Below are positions 14,455 through 22,500 of a DNA stretch of 38,552 bases, piece after piece. A program made the translations under genes and the position numbers. How positions within the stretch are numbered: position 1 is the first letter of the stretch; every line of letters starts with the position of its first letter. Source of the DNA: an uncultured Sphingomonas sp. (GTDB lineage: Bacteria; Pseudomonadota; Alphaproteobacteria; Sphingomonadales; Sphingomonadaceae); contig CAJYSA010000001.1 of the NCBI GenBank assembly GCA_913777325.1, positions 1 to 38,552 of the forward strand, written 5' to 3'. The notes beneath the pieces are model-generated. The model was not told where the DNA came from, ran no database searches, and saw only the letters and a program-made list of their open reading frames with translations.

Positions 14455-15369
14455 TCAGTCCTCCACATCCTCGGGCACCGGCACCGGCGGGTGAAGGCGC
14501 AGGCGGTTGATGCGGCGCTCGTCCGCGTCGGTCACCTCGATCCGCCACCCGCTGGGGTGATCGATGCACTCGCCCGCCTCCGGCACGCGCCCGGCAAGCA
14601 CGGCAGTAAGTCCACCGATCGTGTCGACGTCGCTTTCCGCCGCGGCCAGCCGCGCGTCGACCGTCTCGCCGACGTCCTCCAGCTCGACCCGCGCATCCGC
14701 GTCCCACGCCCCGCCGTCGAGCGGGATCAGCAGCACCTCGGGCGCCTCGTCATGCTCGTCCTCGATCTCGCCGACGATTTCCTCGATCAGATCCTCGATC
14801 GTCACCAGCCCCTCGGTGCCCGAATATTCGTCGAGCACCACCGCCAGATGGATGCGCGACTGGCGCATGTCGGCCAGCAGGTCGAGCGTACCGCGACTCA
14901 TCGGCACGTACAGCGGCTGACGAATCAGCGCCGCGATCGATTCCGGGGGCTGCCCGCCGGCGGCGAGGATCGCGAACACGTCCTTCAGGTGCACCATGCC
15001 GACCACATGGTCGAGGCTGCCGCGATAGACCGGCAGGCGGCTGACCCCCGCTTCGGCGAACACCTGCACCAGATGGTCGAAGGTGGTCGCCTCCTCCACC
15101 GCGATCATGTCGGCGCGCGGTACGCCGACGTCGCCGGCATCGCGCTCGCTGAAATGCAGCAGGTTGCGCACCATCTGCCGCTCCAGCGGGGTCAGGTCGC
15201 CCTTGATGTCGGGGGCGGGATCTTCCTCGTAGCGGTCGATCGCCTTCTCCAGCAATTCGCGCAAGGTGGCCTCGCGCGGCTCGCCGAAGATCATGTTGCG
15301 CAGCCCGCTCCAGATGCCGCTCTCATGGTGCTCGCCGCCGTTCGCGGCGCTACTTCGGTCTTCGGCCAT
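14455..15369 (-). CDS. CorC/HlyC-type CBS-domain protein
   Basis: This 304-residue cytosolic protein belongs to the CorC/TlyC (hemolysin-C-like) family. A pair of CBS domains spans about residues 75-195, with VPRADMIAVEE and SRLPVYRGSLDHVVGMVHLKDVF in the first and HLAVVLDEYSGTEGLVTIEDLIEEIVGEI in the second. A CorC_HlyC C-terminal domain follows. Members are linked to magnesium/cobalt efflux and often sit beside lnt, but lnt is absent here. The ATG at 15369 is chosen; a TTG at 15384 overlapping the ybeY stop would add five residues and cannot be excluded. The gene is 11 nt after ybeY and is probably the last gene of the phoH-ybeY unit. Confidence 0.9.
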   Translation of the reverse strand: MAEDRSSAANGGEHHESGIWSGLRNMIFGEPREATLRELLEKAIDRYEEDPAPDIKGDLTPLERQMVRNLLHFSERDAGDVGVPRADMIAVEEATTFDHLVQVFAEAGVSRLPVYRGSLDHVVGMVHLKDVFAILAAGGQPPESIAALIRQPLYVPMSRGTLDLLADMRQSRIHLAVVLDEYSGTEGLVTIEDLIEEIVGEIEDEHDEAPEVLLIPLDGGAWDADARVELEDVGETVDARLAAAESDVDTIGGLTAVLAGRVPEAGECIDHPSGWRIEVTDADERRINRLRLHPPVPVPEDVED

Positions 15370-15380
15370 GGCCGTGGTGT

Positions 15381-15890
15381 TCAATCCTCGCGAATCAGAT
15401 AGGGGTCGGCGATGCCCAGATCGGCCAGGGCGTCGCGCTCGATCTGCTCCATCGCGTCCCCCTCGTCGTCGGTCATATGGTCATAGCCTAGCAGATGCAG
15501 GCAGCCATGCACCACCAGATGCGAGAAATGATCCGCCGCCGTAATGTTCCGCTCCGCCGCCTCGCGCTCGCACACGCCATGCGCCAGCACGATATCGCCG
15601 AGCAGGACCTCGCCATCGTCGCTGTTCTGCGTGACGGTGTCGATCAGATCGGGCTGGACCATCGGGAAGGACAGGACGTTGGTCGGCTTGTCCTTGTCGC
15701 GATATTGTCGATTGAGCGTCCGCACCTCCTCGTCGCTGGTCAGCCGCACGCTGATCTCGACATGCGCGGGCGTGGTGAGCAGATCCCCATGCGGCGTTTT
15801 GGCGATCGCGGAGCGCGCGGCGGCGAGCGCCCGCGCGTCCCAGCCGGCATCGGGCCACGGGTCTTCGCGGGTCAGTTCGATGTGGATCAT
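15381..15890 (-). CDS. ybeY: Endoribonuclease YbeY (16S rRNA maturation)
   Basis: YbeY is a zinc-dependent RNase needed for 16S rRNA 3'-end processing and ribosome quality control. The 169-residue protein carries the metal-binding motif H128-x3-H132-x5-H138 in HLVVHGCLHLLGYDH, and the conserved segments KPTNVLSFP and LLGDIVLAHGVCEREA. The frame is open further upstream through vapC, but homology begins at MIHIELTRED, fixing the ATG at 15890. The vapC stop is separated from this ATG by one base (TGA-C-ATG), so ybeY is very likely translated from a transcript that also carries vapC. Confidence 0.95.
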   Translation of the reverse strand: MIHIELTREDPWPDAGWDARALAAARSAIAKTPHGDLLTTPAHVEISVRLTSDEEVRTLNRQYRDKDKPTNVLSFPMVQPDLIDTVTQNSDDGEVLLGDIVLAHGVCEREAAERNITAADHFSHLVVHGCLHLLGYDHMTDDEGDAMEQIERDALADLGIADPYLIRED

Positions 15891-15891
15891 G

Positions 15892-16290
15892 TCAGGCGAG
15901 GTCCGTCTGGGAGAAATCGTTGCCCTTGTAGAGCAGGCGCGCGGCATGGGTCTTGGCACAGGCATAAGCGAAACAATCGCCCATGTTGAGCTGCGCGGGG
16001 TGTCCGGTGCCCTTGCCGTACCGCTCGAAGGCGATGAGCGCTGCCTGCGCTTCGTTCTCGCCGATCGGCACCATCGCAAAGCTGTTCGCGCGCGCCACGC
16101 GATCCACGATCACCCGCGCCTCGGCAGCCGGGATATCGAGCCGCAATCGAGTGGCGGCCACGCTTTCCCATTGCGCCATCGGCGACCAGTACCGGACAGT
16201 TTCCTCGTCCATCCGCGCCGCGTGATGTTCCCAATCGGGTTCGCGTACCGATAACGCCACGATGACCGAGGCGTCCACGAACCAGCTCAC
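15892..16290 (-). CDS. vapC: VapC-type PIN-domain toxin (ribonuclease)
   Basis: A 132-residue PIN-domain protein. The acidic active-site residues are visible: D6 in FVDASVIVAL, E42 in QWESVAATRL, D105 in NMGDCFAYACAK and D125 in YKGNDFSQTDL. VapC toxins are Mg-dependent RNases, usually cutting tRNA or rRNA, and are held in check by VapB. The start is GTG at 16290, overlapping the antitoxin stop as GTGA. It stands between the antitoxin and ybeY in the phoH-ybeY operon, an unusual place for a toxin-antitoxin pair. All four acids are present, so the toxin looks intact. Confidence 0.9.
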   Translation of the reverse strand: MSWFVDASVIVALSVREPDWEHHAARMDEETVRYWSPMAQWESVAATRLRLDIPAAEARVIVDRVARANSFAMVPIGENEAQAALIAFERYGKGTGHPAQLNMGDCFAYACAKTHAARLLYKGNDFSQTDLA

Positions 16291-16526
16291 AATCCCCCCG
16301 ACAGGTCGTCATAAAATGCCTTGTCGGCGATAGGACCGCGTGGGACTGGCAATGGATGCCGCTCCCACAGCGCCAGCATTTTCTCGCGCGTCGAGCGACG
16401 ATCCACGTCATCAAGTTCGCGCTGTAACGCCAGTTTGACCGCAGCCGTCTTGGTCAGGCCCCGACGTTGCGCGAGTTCCTCGGCCAGCGCGTTGGTTTCG
16501 GGATCCTTGATGTACAGCGATGCCAT
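16287..16526 (-). CDS. vapB: VapB-type antitoxin (Rv0623-like)
   Basis: This 79-residue protein starts MASLYIKDPETNALAEELAQ and continues RRGLTKTAAVKLALQRELD, the short ribbon-helix-helix-like N-terminal domain of the Rv0623-type VapB antitoxins. The C-terminal half (KMLALWERHPLPVPRGP and DKAFYDDLSGGL) is the kind of segment that threads into the toxin active site. The ATG at 16526 is preceded by GGAG about 8 nt upstream; a GTG directly before it is also in frame. The next gene, vapC, overlaps by 4 nt. An inverted repeat lies just upstream (16541-16566) and may be its autoregulatory operator. Confidence 0.87.
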   Translation of the reverse strand: MASLYIKDPETNALAEELAQRRGLTKTAAVKLALQRELDDVDRRSTREKMLALWERHPLPVPRGPIADKAFYDDLSGGL

Positions 16527-16540
16527 CACCTACGCTCCGT

Positions 16541-16566
16541 ATATCCCATATGTCTGGCAGGGATAT
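16541..16566. promoter_or_regulatory. Candidate VapB(C) operator: 7-bp inverted repeat
   Basis: ATATCCC (16541-16547) and GGGATAT (16560-16566) form a perfect inverted repeat with a 12-nt spacer. It lies 15 nt upstream of the vapB start and about 10 nt after the phoH stop. VapBC pairs usually bind a palindrome in their own promoter. The AT-rich local sequence stands out from its GC-rich surroundings. The function is inferred from position. Confidence 0.45.
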
Positions 16567-16575
16567 CCCGTCACG

Positions 16576-17574
16576 TCAACCAGCCACCCCCTCATACGCT
16601 TCCACGATCCGCCCGACGATCGGATGGCGGACGACGTCGGCGGCGGTGAAGCGGCACAGCGAGATCCCCTCCACCCCCTCCAGCCGCGTCGTCGCATCGG
16701 CGAGACCGCTCGCCTTGACGCCGCCGGGAAGGTCGGTCTGGTTCGGATCGCCGCAGATCACCATCCGGCTGTTCTGGCCGAAGCGGGTCAGGAACATCTT
16801 CATCTGCGCCGGCGTGGTGTTCTGCGCCTCGTCGAGGATCACGAAGGCGTCGCCCAGCGTCCGCCCGCGCATGAACGCGATCGGCGCGATCTCGATCTCG
16901 CCGCTGGCGATCCGTCGCTCGACCTGTTCGGCGGGCAGGCAATCGTACAGCGCGTCATAGAGCGGACGCAGGTACGGATCGACCTTCTCCTTCATGTCGC
17001 CGGGCAGGAAGCCGAGCCGCTCGCCCGCCTCGACCGCCGGGCGCGACAGGATCAGCCGCTGTACGCTGCCCGCGATCAACTGCGCCACCGCCTGCGCGAC
17101 CGCGATATAGGTCTTGCCCGTGCCCGCCGGCCCCAGCGCGAAGATCATGTCGTGCGTCGTCAGTTCGCGCATGTAATGCGCCTGCGCAGGGGTGCGCGGC
17201 ACGATCGTCTTCTTGCGCGTGCGGATCATCACCGAGGGTGCGGCGCTGCGCTCGGTCGAGATGATCCCGTCCAGCACCGGCTCCGCCGCCATTGCGATCG
17301 AGGCATCGACGAGGCCCGTGTCGACCTCCTCGCCGCGCTGGATGCGCGCGTAGAGATCGTGCAGCACGTCGCGCGCCAGCGCCACCTGCTCGGCGGTGCC
17401 CTCCAGCCCGACACGATTGCCGCGCGCCGTGATATACACCCCCAGCCGGTTCTCCAGCGCCACCAGATGTTGATCGTACTGGCCGAACAGGCGGCTCAGC
17501 AATTGCGGGCGATCGAAGACGACCTCGGCGCGCGAACGCTCGCCAGCGTGGGCGGGGACGGGTTTACGGCTCAT
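16576..17574 (-). CDS. PhoH-family ATPase (PhoH-like protein)
   Basis: The 332-residue protein is a PhoH/YbeZ-type P-loop ATPase. Walker A is GPAGTGKT at 148-155; Walker B is in FVILDEAQN; other family blocks are LILSRPAVEAGERLGFLPGD, APIAFMRGRTLGD and MVICGDPNQTDLPG. The N-terminal ~100 residues form the KH-like region seen in this subfamily. It probably acts in RNA metabolism with its usual partner YbeY. The ATG at 17574 is preceded by AGGAG 4 nt upstream; the frame is open further upstream but that extension is not family-like. In most Alphaproteobacteria ybeY follows directly, whereas here vapBC intervenes. Confidence 0.94.
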   Translation of the reverse strand: MSRKPVPAHAGERSRAEVVFDRPQLLSRLFGQYDQHLVALENRLGVYITARGNRVGLEGTAEQVALARDVLHDLYARIQRGEEVDTGLVDASIAMAAEPVLDGIISTERSAAPSVMIRTRKKTIVPRTPAQAHYMRELTTHDMIFALGPAGTGKTYIAVAQAVAQLIAGSVQRLILSRPAVEAGERLGFLPGDMKEKVDPYLRPLYDALYDCLPAEQVERRIASGEIEIAPIAFMRGRTLGDAFVILDEAQNTTPAQMKMFLTRFGQNSRMVICGDPNQTDLPGGVKASGLADATTRLEGVEGISLCRFTAADVVRHPIVGRIVEAYEGVAG

Positions 17575-17716
17575 GCGGCTCCTGTGGCGATGGGCAACGC
17601 GCGGCGACCATCGCCACAGGGGCGAGATAGGTGCGGCGCGTGACGGCACAATGGCATCGCCAGGAGTGTGGCAGGGGATGGAAGCGCCGGGAAGGCGAAA
17701 TCGTGCCACCTACGCT

Positions 17717-17746
17717 CGTCATTGCGAGCGAAGCGAAGCGATGACG
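17717..17746. repeat. Single-arm REP-like palindromic element
   Basis: This 30-bp stretch begins CGTCATTGCGAGCG, continues AAGCGAAGCG and ends ATGACG. Its first ~24 bases match the arm of the two-armed elements at 27016 and 30425, but it then closes on itself through CGTCAT/ATGACG. It lies between miaB and phoH, 8 nt before the miaB stop. Confidence 0.7.
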
Positions 17747-17753
17747 TGAGGCG

Positions 17754-19088
17754 CTACGCCGCCGCCAGCGCCCGCACCTCCCCCGTCAGCGACAGCGGCC
17801 CCGCCTCCACCAGCGTCACGTCCAGCATATCCCCGATCGCATGCGGCCCGACGACATGCACCGATTGCAGCCACGGCGACTTGCCCAGCCATTGCCCGTC
17901 ACGCTTGCCCTTGCGCTCGATCAGCACGCGGCACGTCCGCCCGACCGACGCGGCATTGAACGCCGCCTGATCGCGCTGGAGCGCTGCCTGCAACCGCTGC
18001 AACCGCTCGTCCATCACCTCAGGCGCGACCTGTTCGCCCAGCGTCGCCGCCGGCGTGCCCGGGCGCGGCGAATATTTGAAGCTGTACGCCTGCGCATAGC
18101 CGACCGCGTCGACGAGCGAGAGCGTCTCGGCGAACTCCGCCTCGGTCTCGCCGGGGAAGCCGACGATAAAATCGCCCGACAGCGCGATATCGGGTCGCGC
18201 GGCGCGGATCCGGTCGAGCAGCCGCAGGTAACCGTCGCGCGTATGCTGGCGGTTCATCGCGCGCAGCACGCGGTCGTTGCCGGCCTGCACCGGCAGATGC
18301 AGGAACGGCATCAGCGTCTCGACGTCGCGATGCGCGTCGATCAACCCCTGCGCCATGTCGTTGGGATGGCTGGTGGTGTAGCGGATCCGCGCCAGGCCGG
18401 GGATGCGATCCAGCGCACGGATCAGATCGTGCAGCCCGCGCCCGTCACCATCGGTCCAGGCGTTGACGTTCTGACCCAGCAGCGTGATCTCGCGCGCGCC
18501 GGCATCGACCAGCGCCTTCGCCTCGTCGACGATCGCCGCGAACGGCCGGCTGATCTCCGCGCCGCGCGTGTAGGGCACGACGCAATAGGTGCAGAATTTG
18601 TCGCACCCCTCCTGCACCGTCAGGAACGCGCCGGGCGCGACCTGCCGGCGCGCGGGCAGGCTGGCGAACTTCGAGACCAGCGGCATGTCCGTGTCCAGCG
18701 CGGGCTGGCCGGCGGCGGCATCGGCGACCAGCTTCGGCAGGTTGTGGTACGCCTGCGGCCCGACCACCACATCCACCTTCGCCCGGCGCACGATCTCCTC
18801 GCCCTCGGCCTGCGCGACGCAGCCGGCGACCGCGATCATCGGCGCGCGACCTTCCGCGCCCGCGACCTTCCTGAGACGGCCGATGTCCGAATAGACCTTT
18901 TCGGTCGCCTTCTCGCGAATGTGGCAGGTGTTGAGCACGACCAGATCGGCGGCGATCGCATCGTCGGTCGCGGTCATGCCCTGCGCGGCCATCAACTCGG
19001 CCATGCGTTCGCCGTCATAGACGTTCATCTGGCAACCGAACGACTTGACGTGGAAGGTCTTGGGTGGGGTCTTGGTGGCGGCGGACAT
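17754..19088 (-). CDS. miaB: tRNA-2-methylthio-N6-isopentenyladenosine methylthiotransferase
   Basis: MiaB is a radical-SAM enzyme that adds a methylthio group to i6A37 in tRNAs that read UNN codons. In this 444-residue protein the auxiliary 4Fe-4S cluster cysteines are C19 (KSFGCQMN), C55 ([10 protein letters not shown]) and C90 (AVAGCVAQ). The radical-SAM CxxxCxxC is C162, C166 and C169 in [23 protein letters not shown] domain ends the protein (about 375-440). The frame is open upstream for another 222 codons, but that part is not family-like; the ATG at 19088 gives the normal N terminus [20 protein letters not shown]. It is followed by phoH after a 179-bp spacer that holds a REP-like element. 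Confidence 0.95.
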   Translation of the reverse strand: MSAATKTPPKTFHVKSFGCQMNVYDGERMAELMAAQGMTATDDAIAADLVVLNTCHIREKATEKVYSDIGRLRKVAGAEGRAPMIAVAGCVAQAEGEEIVRRAKVDVVVGPQAYHNLPKLVADAAAGQPALDTDMPLVSKFASLPARRQVAPGAFLTVQEGCDKFCTYCVVPYTRGAEISRPFAAIVDEAKALVDAGAREITLLGQNVNAWTDGDGRGLHDLIRALDRIPGLARIRYTTSHPNDMAQGLIDAHRDVETLMPFLHLPVQAGNDRVLRAMNRQHTRDGYLRLLDRIRAARPDIALSGDFIVGFPGETEAEFAETLSLVDAVGYAQAYSFKYSPRPGTPAATLGEQVAPEVMDERLQRLQAALQRDQAAFNAASVGRTCRVLIERKGKRDGQWLGKSPWLQSVHVVGPHAIGDMLDVTLVEAGPLSLTGEVRALAAA

Positions 19089-19144
19089 GGTGCGCGCCTT
19101 AGCCGAAACCCCTCTGGCTGACCAGCGCGGCGACGCCGCGCGGC

Positions 19145-19573
19145 TCAGCGCTGCGTGCGCAGATAGGCGATCAGATCGGCCCGGGTGAGCGGATCCCGGA
19201 CGCCGGCGAACGCCATCGTCGTCCCCGGCACCGTCGCACGCGGGTTCGCCAGCCACGGATCGAGCCGCTCCGCGCTCCATAGCCCGCCGTGCGCCTGCAA
19301 TGCGTCGGTATAGCCGAAGCGCGGGCGGTTCTGCGCGACCGGCGCGCCGAACACGCCGTGCAGATTCGGCCCGTTGCGATCGGCGCCGCCCGCCGCGATC
19401 GAGTGGCAGGCGGCGCACTGTCCGAATTGCCGTCGACCCGCATCGGCATCGGCGATGCGCATCACCTGCGCGAACGTCGGGTTCGGGCCCAGCCTGGCGC
19501 GGCGCGCGGCGTCGTCGCCACCGCCCGAACACGCCGCCAGCGCCACGGCCGCGAGGAGCGCCGACGCCCTCAC
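19145..19573 (-). CDS. Small c-type cytochrome, predicted lipoprotein
   Basis: The 142-residue protein has an export signal ending in a lipobox (ALAAC, Cys15) and a single haem site C53-A-A-C-H57. The axial methionine is probably M120 in GTTMAF, and the [10 protein letters not shown] segment is typical of class I cytochromes c. It probably carries electrons on the periplasmic side of a membrane; its partner is not known. Two adjacent GTG codons can serve as start; the second (19573) overlaps the plsC stop as GTGA and is chosen, the first would add one residue. It sits between plsC and miaB, an unrelated pair, and looks like an insertion into a conserved order. Confidence 0.85.
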   Translation of the reverse strand: MRASALLAAVALAACSGGGDDAARRARLGPNPTFAQVMRIADADAGRRQFGQCAACHSIAAGGADRNGPNLHGVFGAPVAQNRPRFGYTDALQAHGGLWSAERLDPWLANPRATVPGTTMAFAGVRDPLTRADLIAYLRTQR

Positions 19574-20277
19574 CACACCGCCGCGATCCGCGCGCGCGCC
19601 TCCGCCGCGATCGCCTTGCGATCGCCCGTCGGCGCGAAGGGCGCGAGGAAGTGCAGGGTCGCGACGAAGGTGCCGCGCCGCCCCAGCACGCGGGTCGCAT
19701 GCGACGCGCCATGTTCGTCGCCGACCCAGGCAAGATCGGCGGTGGCGTCGCCATAGTCGATCCGCACGGGCTGCACCATCACGCCGGGCGGTGGGGGAAC
19801 GAGCGCGGCGAGCAGCCCGGCCTTGAACGGCGCCAACGTGATGCCGTCACCGGTCGTGCCCTCGGGAAAGATCGTGATCGGTTGCGGCGCGGACAGGCAT
19901 TCGCGCAGCCGCGCCACCTGGTCGTCGATCCCCATCCGGTCGCCACGCCGGACGAACAACGTCTTGTTGAGCGTGCACAGCCAGCCGACCAGCGGCGCGT
20001 CACGCAATTCCGCCTTCGCGACGAACGCGCTGCCGCTCGCGCCCGCCAGCAGCGGAATGTCGATCCAGCTCAGATGATTGGCGAGCAGCACCGCCTCGCG
20101 CGTCAGCGGCGTGCCGACCACGCGCACCCGCGCGCCGACGATCCGCGCGACCCAGCCGAGGAAACGCGGCGGCCAGGGCGAACGCGCACCGACAAGTCGC
20201 CACGATCCGTGCAGCACCAGCGCCAGGGCGAGCGCCGCGACCAGCGCGATCAGCCGCCCCACCGCGCGGGCGTTCAC
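19570..20277 (-). CDS. plsC: 1-acyl-sn-glycerol-3-phosphate acyltransferase
   Basis: PlsC transfers an acyl chain to lysophosphatidic acid to form phosphatidic acid, the precursor of membrane phospholipids. The 235-residue protein has an N-terminal hydrophobic segment (about 8-24), the catalytic NH-x4-D motif in ANHLSWID (N67, H68, D73) and the second motif FPEGTT (137-142). The start is GTG at 20277, with the fur stop 3 nt upstream. It forms part of the fur-plsC order seen in related bacteria. Substrate could also be another lysophospholipid such as an ornithine-lipid intermediate (OlsA-type), since these share motifs. Confidence 0.87.
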   Translation of the reverse strand: MNARAVGRLIALVAALALALVLHGSWRLVGARSPWPPRFLGWVARIVGARVRVVGTPLTREAVLLANHLSWIDIPLLAGASGSAFVAKAELRDAPLVGWLCTLNKTLFVRRGDRMGIDDQVARLRECLSAPQPITIFPEGTTGDGITLAPFKAGLLAALVPPPPGVMVQPVRIDYGDATADLAWVGDEHGASHATRVLGRRGTFVATLHFLAPFAPTGDRKAIAAEARARIAAVW

Positions 20278-20280
20278 GCC

Positions 20281-20700
20281 TCAGTCCTTGCGCAGCGCGA
20301 CGCCGTACAATTCCATGCGATGATCGACCAGCCGGAAGCCCAGCCGCTCGGCGATCGCCTTTTGCAGCAGCTCCAGCTCGGGATCGACGAACTCGATCAC
20401 CTTGCCGGTCTCCACGTCGATCAGGTGATCGTGATGCGCCTCGGGCGACGGCTCGTAACGGGCCCGGCCATCACCGAAATCGTGGCGGTCGAGAATGCCC
20501 GCCTCCTCGAACAACCGCACCGTGCGATACACGGTGGCGATCGAGATGCCGGGATCGATCGCGGAGGCGCGGGCGTAGACCTTCTCGACGTCGGGATGAT
20601 CCTCCGCCTCCGACAAGACACGCGCGATCACGCGGCGCTGTTCGGTGATGCGCAGGCCCTTTTCGTGGCACAGCGCTTCGAGATCGATCTTGCGAGGCAT
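20281..20700 (-). CDS. fur: Fur-family metalloregulator
   Basis: A 139-residue Fur-type repressor. The winged-helix recognition helix is in SIATVYRTVRLFEEAG and the metal-binding dimer domain in EAHHDHLIDVETGKVIEF, with H35, E83, H89, H90, H92 and H127 available as ligands. The Cys-x2-Cys pair that holds structural zinc in E. coli Fur is absent (Asp and Thr at the equivalent places), as in alphaproteobacterial Fur/Mur proteins, so it might respond to iron or manganese. The ATG at 20700 has GGGAG 7 nt upstream. A possible autoregulatory site lies at 20719-20753. It is followed after 3 nt by plsC. Confidence 0.9.
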   Translation of the reverse strand: MPRKIDLEALCHEKGLRITEQRRVIARVLSEAEDHPDVEKVYARASAIDPGISIATVYRTVRLFEEAGILDRHDFGDGRARYEPSPEAHHDHLIDVETGKVIEFVDPELELLQKAIAERLGFRLVDHRMELYGVALRKD

Positions 20701-20718
20701 GACCAGCTCCCTACCGCC

Positions 20719-20753
20719 TTTCGCTTGTTGCGAAAAGCGCTACCGACTCGCAA
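20719..20753. promoter_or_regulatory. Candidate fur operator with TTGCGA/TCGCAA half sites
   Basis: Upstream of fur are two overlapping inverted repeats. TTTCGC-N5-GCGAAA spans 20719-20735, and TTGCGA (20728-20733) pairs with TCGCAA (20748-20753) over 14 nt. Known alphaproteobacterial Fur sites contain TTGCGA-like half sites. The distance to the fur start (20-50 nt) suits an operator. This is an inference from pattern and position. Confidence 0.35.
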
Positions 20754-20768
20754 TTGGATCAACCCGGA

Positions 20769-21248
20769 TCAGTCGCGCAGCGACCGGCGATAGGTATGCG
20801 CGTCGAAGCTGACGCCGTCGCGCCCGCGATAATAGCCGCGCCGCACCCCCGCCTGGAGGAAGCCGTGCGCGGCATATAATGCGATCGCGGGATTGTTGGC
20901 GCGCACCTCCAGGTGCAGCGTCGCGACGCCGCGCCCCTCGCATTCCGCGACCACCCCGCGCAGCAGCGCCGCGCCCACCCCGGTGCGGCGCACCGCCGGA
21001 TCGACCGCGATCAGCAGAAGCTCGGCCTCGTCCATGATCGCGCGGACCAGCGCGAAGCCGACCACCACGTCGTCGATGCGCGCCAGCGTCAGCCACACCC
21101 CGGGCATGGCCATGATCCCGATGCACTGGCTGCGGGTCCATGCCTCGCCATAGCGCGGGTCGAACGCGGCGGCCATGATGCGATCGACTTCCTCGGCGTC
21201 GGTCGCGCCGCCGGTCGCCAGCTCGATCAGCCGCACGCGCGTGGTCAT
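20769..21248 (-). CDS. rimI: GNAT acetyltransferase, RimI-like
   Basis: A 159-residue GNAT protein. The acetyl-CoA loop is in AVDPAVRRTGVGAALLRG and the following LHLEVRANNPAIALYAAHGF is the typical RimI/GNAT strand-helix with the conserved Asn and Tyr. RimI acetylates the N terminus of ribosomal protein S18 (and other proteins). The assignment rests on the fold plus position directly after tsaB, an order conserved in many bacteria. The ATG at 21248 overlaps the tsaB stop as ATGA. A different GNAT substrate is possible. Confidence 0.8.
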   Translation of the reverse strand: MTTRVRLIELATGGATDAEEVDRIMAAAFDPRYGEAWTRSQCIGIMAMPGVWLTLARIDDVVVGFALVRAIMDEAELLLIAVDPAVRRTGVGAALLRGVVAECEGRGVATLHLEVRANNPAIALYAAHGFLQAGVRRGYYRGRDGVSFDAHTYRRSLRD

Positions 21249-21874
21249 GCGGTGGCGGGGGCCGCCGTCACCGGCAGTTTCGCGTCGGGCGCGCGGCCGT
21301 AGAAGGGCACGGGCGGAAACGCGCGCGCCTCGGCGGGAAGCAGCAGCGCGTGGCGCGCATCGGGAAGCGCATCGGCGCCCGCCACCTCCGCGTCGAGCGC
21401 GCTCAGCCAGCGGACACCCGATCCGATCACGCGGCGTCCCGCCAGCGCCGCCAGCGCCGCCGCCGGGGTCAGCGAGCGCGGCGCATCGAGCGCGACGAAG
21501 GGAGCGACAAAACCCTGCATGAAGACCTCACCGTGCCCGCCTTCCATCACCACCGCAAGCGGGCGCGGATCGTCGGCCAGCGCCGCTGCCGCGACCAGCG
21601 ACGGCGCGCCATATCCCGCGATCGTCGCGCCCCAGCCGAACGCCAGCGCGCGCGCCGCCGCGATGCCCACCCGGATACCGGTGAAGCTGCCCGGCCCGAC
21701 GTCGACCAGCACGCGATCCGCGCGCCCGCCGCCGGGCAGCGCGGCGACCATCGGCACCAGCCGCTCGGCATGGCCCCGCCCGACCACGTCATGCGCGTGC
21801 GCGATCAGCCGATCGTCCTCGAACAGCGCGACCGAACAGGCGGCGGTCGCGGTGTCGATCACCAGCGTGCGCAT
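21245..21874 (-). CDS. tsaB: tRNA threonylcarbamoyladenosine biosynthesis protein TsaB
   Basis: TsaB is the partner that supports TsaD in making t6A37 on ANN-decoding tRNAs. The 209-residue protein opens with the ASKHA-fold phosphate-1 strand [20 protein letters not shown] and carries GPGSFTGIRVGIAAARALAFG, the most conserved TsaB stretch. The C terminus is Ala/Pro-rich and variable, as usual. The ATG at 21874 shares one base with the stop of the nitroreductase gene (TGATG), and rimI follows with a 4-nt overlap, so the three are probably co-translated. Confidence 0.92.
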   Translation of the reverse strand: MRTLVIDTATAACSVALFEDDRLIAHAHDVVGRGHAERLVPMVAALPGGGRADRVLVDVGPGSFTGIRVGIAAARALAFGWGATIAGYGAPSLVAAAALADDPRPLAVVMEGGHGEVFMQGFVAPFVALDAPRSLTPAAALAALAGRRVIGSGVRWLSALDAEVAGADALPDARHALLLPAEARAFPPVPFYGRAPDAKLPVTAAPATA

Positions 21875-22467
21875 CAGGCGATACGATTGAACAACTCGAA
21901 CCCCGGGCGCGGATGGCGCGGGTGGAGCGTCGCGGTATCGCCATAGCCCAGCGTGGCGATGAAATTGGCCCGCACGTCGGGCGTGTCGGCGAAGAACGCC
22001 TTGTCGACCGCGCCGGCGTCGAAGCCGGACATCGGCCCGACATCCAGCCCCAGCGCCCGCGCGGCGAGGATCAGATACCCGCCCTGGAGCGACGAATTGC
22101 GGAACGCCGACGCCTCGCGCAGTTCACGATTGCCGTCGAACCAGCTCTTGGCATCGACATGCGGATAGAGCGTCGGCAGGTGTTCGTGGAATTCCACGTC
22201 CATGCCCAGGATCACGCTGACCGGCGCCTTCAGCACCTTGGCCGCGTTGGTCTCCGAACAGGCGGCGGCCAGCTTCTCCTTGGCCGCGTCCGACACGCAC
22301 CACACCAGCCGCGCGGGCAGCTGATTGGCCGAGGTCGGCCCCATCTTCATCAATTCCCAGATGGCGTGCAGCTTGTCCTCGCCCACCGGTTCGTCGCGAT
22401 AATGATTGAAGGTGCGCGCGGTGCGGAACAACTGGTCGAGCGCGGCATCGTCGAGCGGGGCGGTCAT
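21874..22467 (-). CDS. Nitroreductase-family protein (RutE/HadB-like malonic semialdehyde reductase)
   Basis: A 197-residue FMN-dependent oxidoreductase. It opens [20 protein letters not shown] and continues with [16 protein letters not shown], the FMN-phosphate and flavin segments typical of the RutE/HadB/RutE-like subgroup; [20 protein letters not shown] is another subgroup mark. RutE reduces malonic semialdehyde in pyrimidine breakdown, but no other rut genes are nearby, so a general NAD(P)H reductase of aldehydes or nitro compounds is as likely. It is 33 nt downstream of nfuA and overlaps tsaB by one base. Confidence 0.85.
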   Translation of the reverse strand: MTAPLDDAALDQLFRTARTFNHYRDEPVGEDKLHAIWELMKMGPTSANQLPARLVWCVSDAAKEKLAAACSETNAAKVLKAPVSVILGMDVEFHEHLPTLYPHVDAKSWFDGNRELREASAFRNSSLQGGYLILAARALGLDVGPMSGFDAGAVDKAFFADTPDVRANFIATLGYGDTATLHPRHPRPGFELFNRIA

Positions 22468-22500
22468 CGAAAACTCCGTATGTCGGGGAAGCGGGACGCG

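Noticed and set aside
22468-22500. Possible terminator between nfuA-like and nitroreductase genes
   Set aside because: Only 33 nt without a clear stem; the genes are probably co-transcribed.
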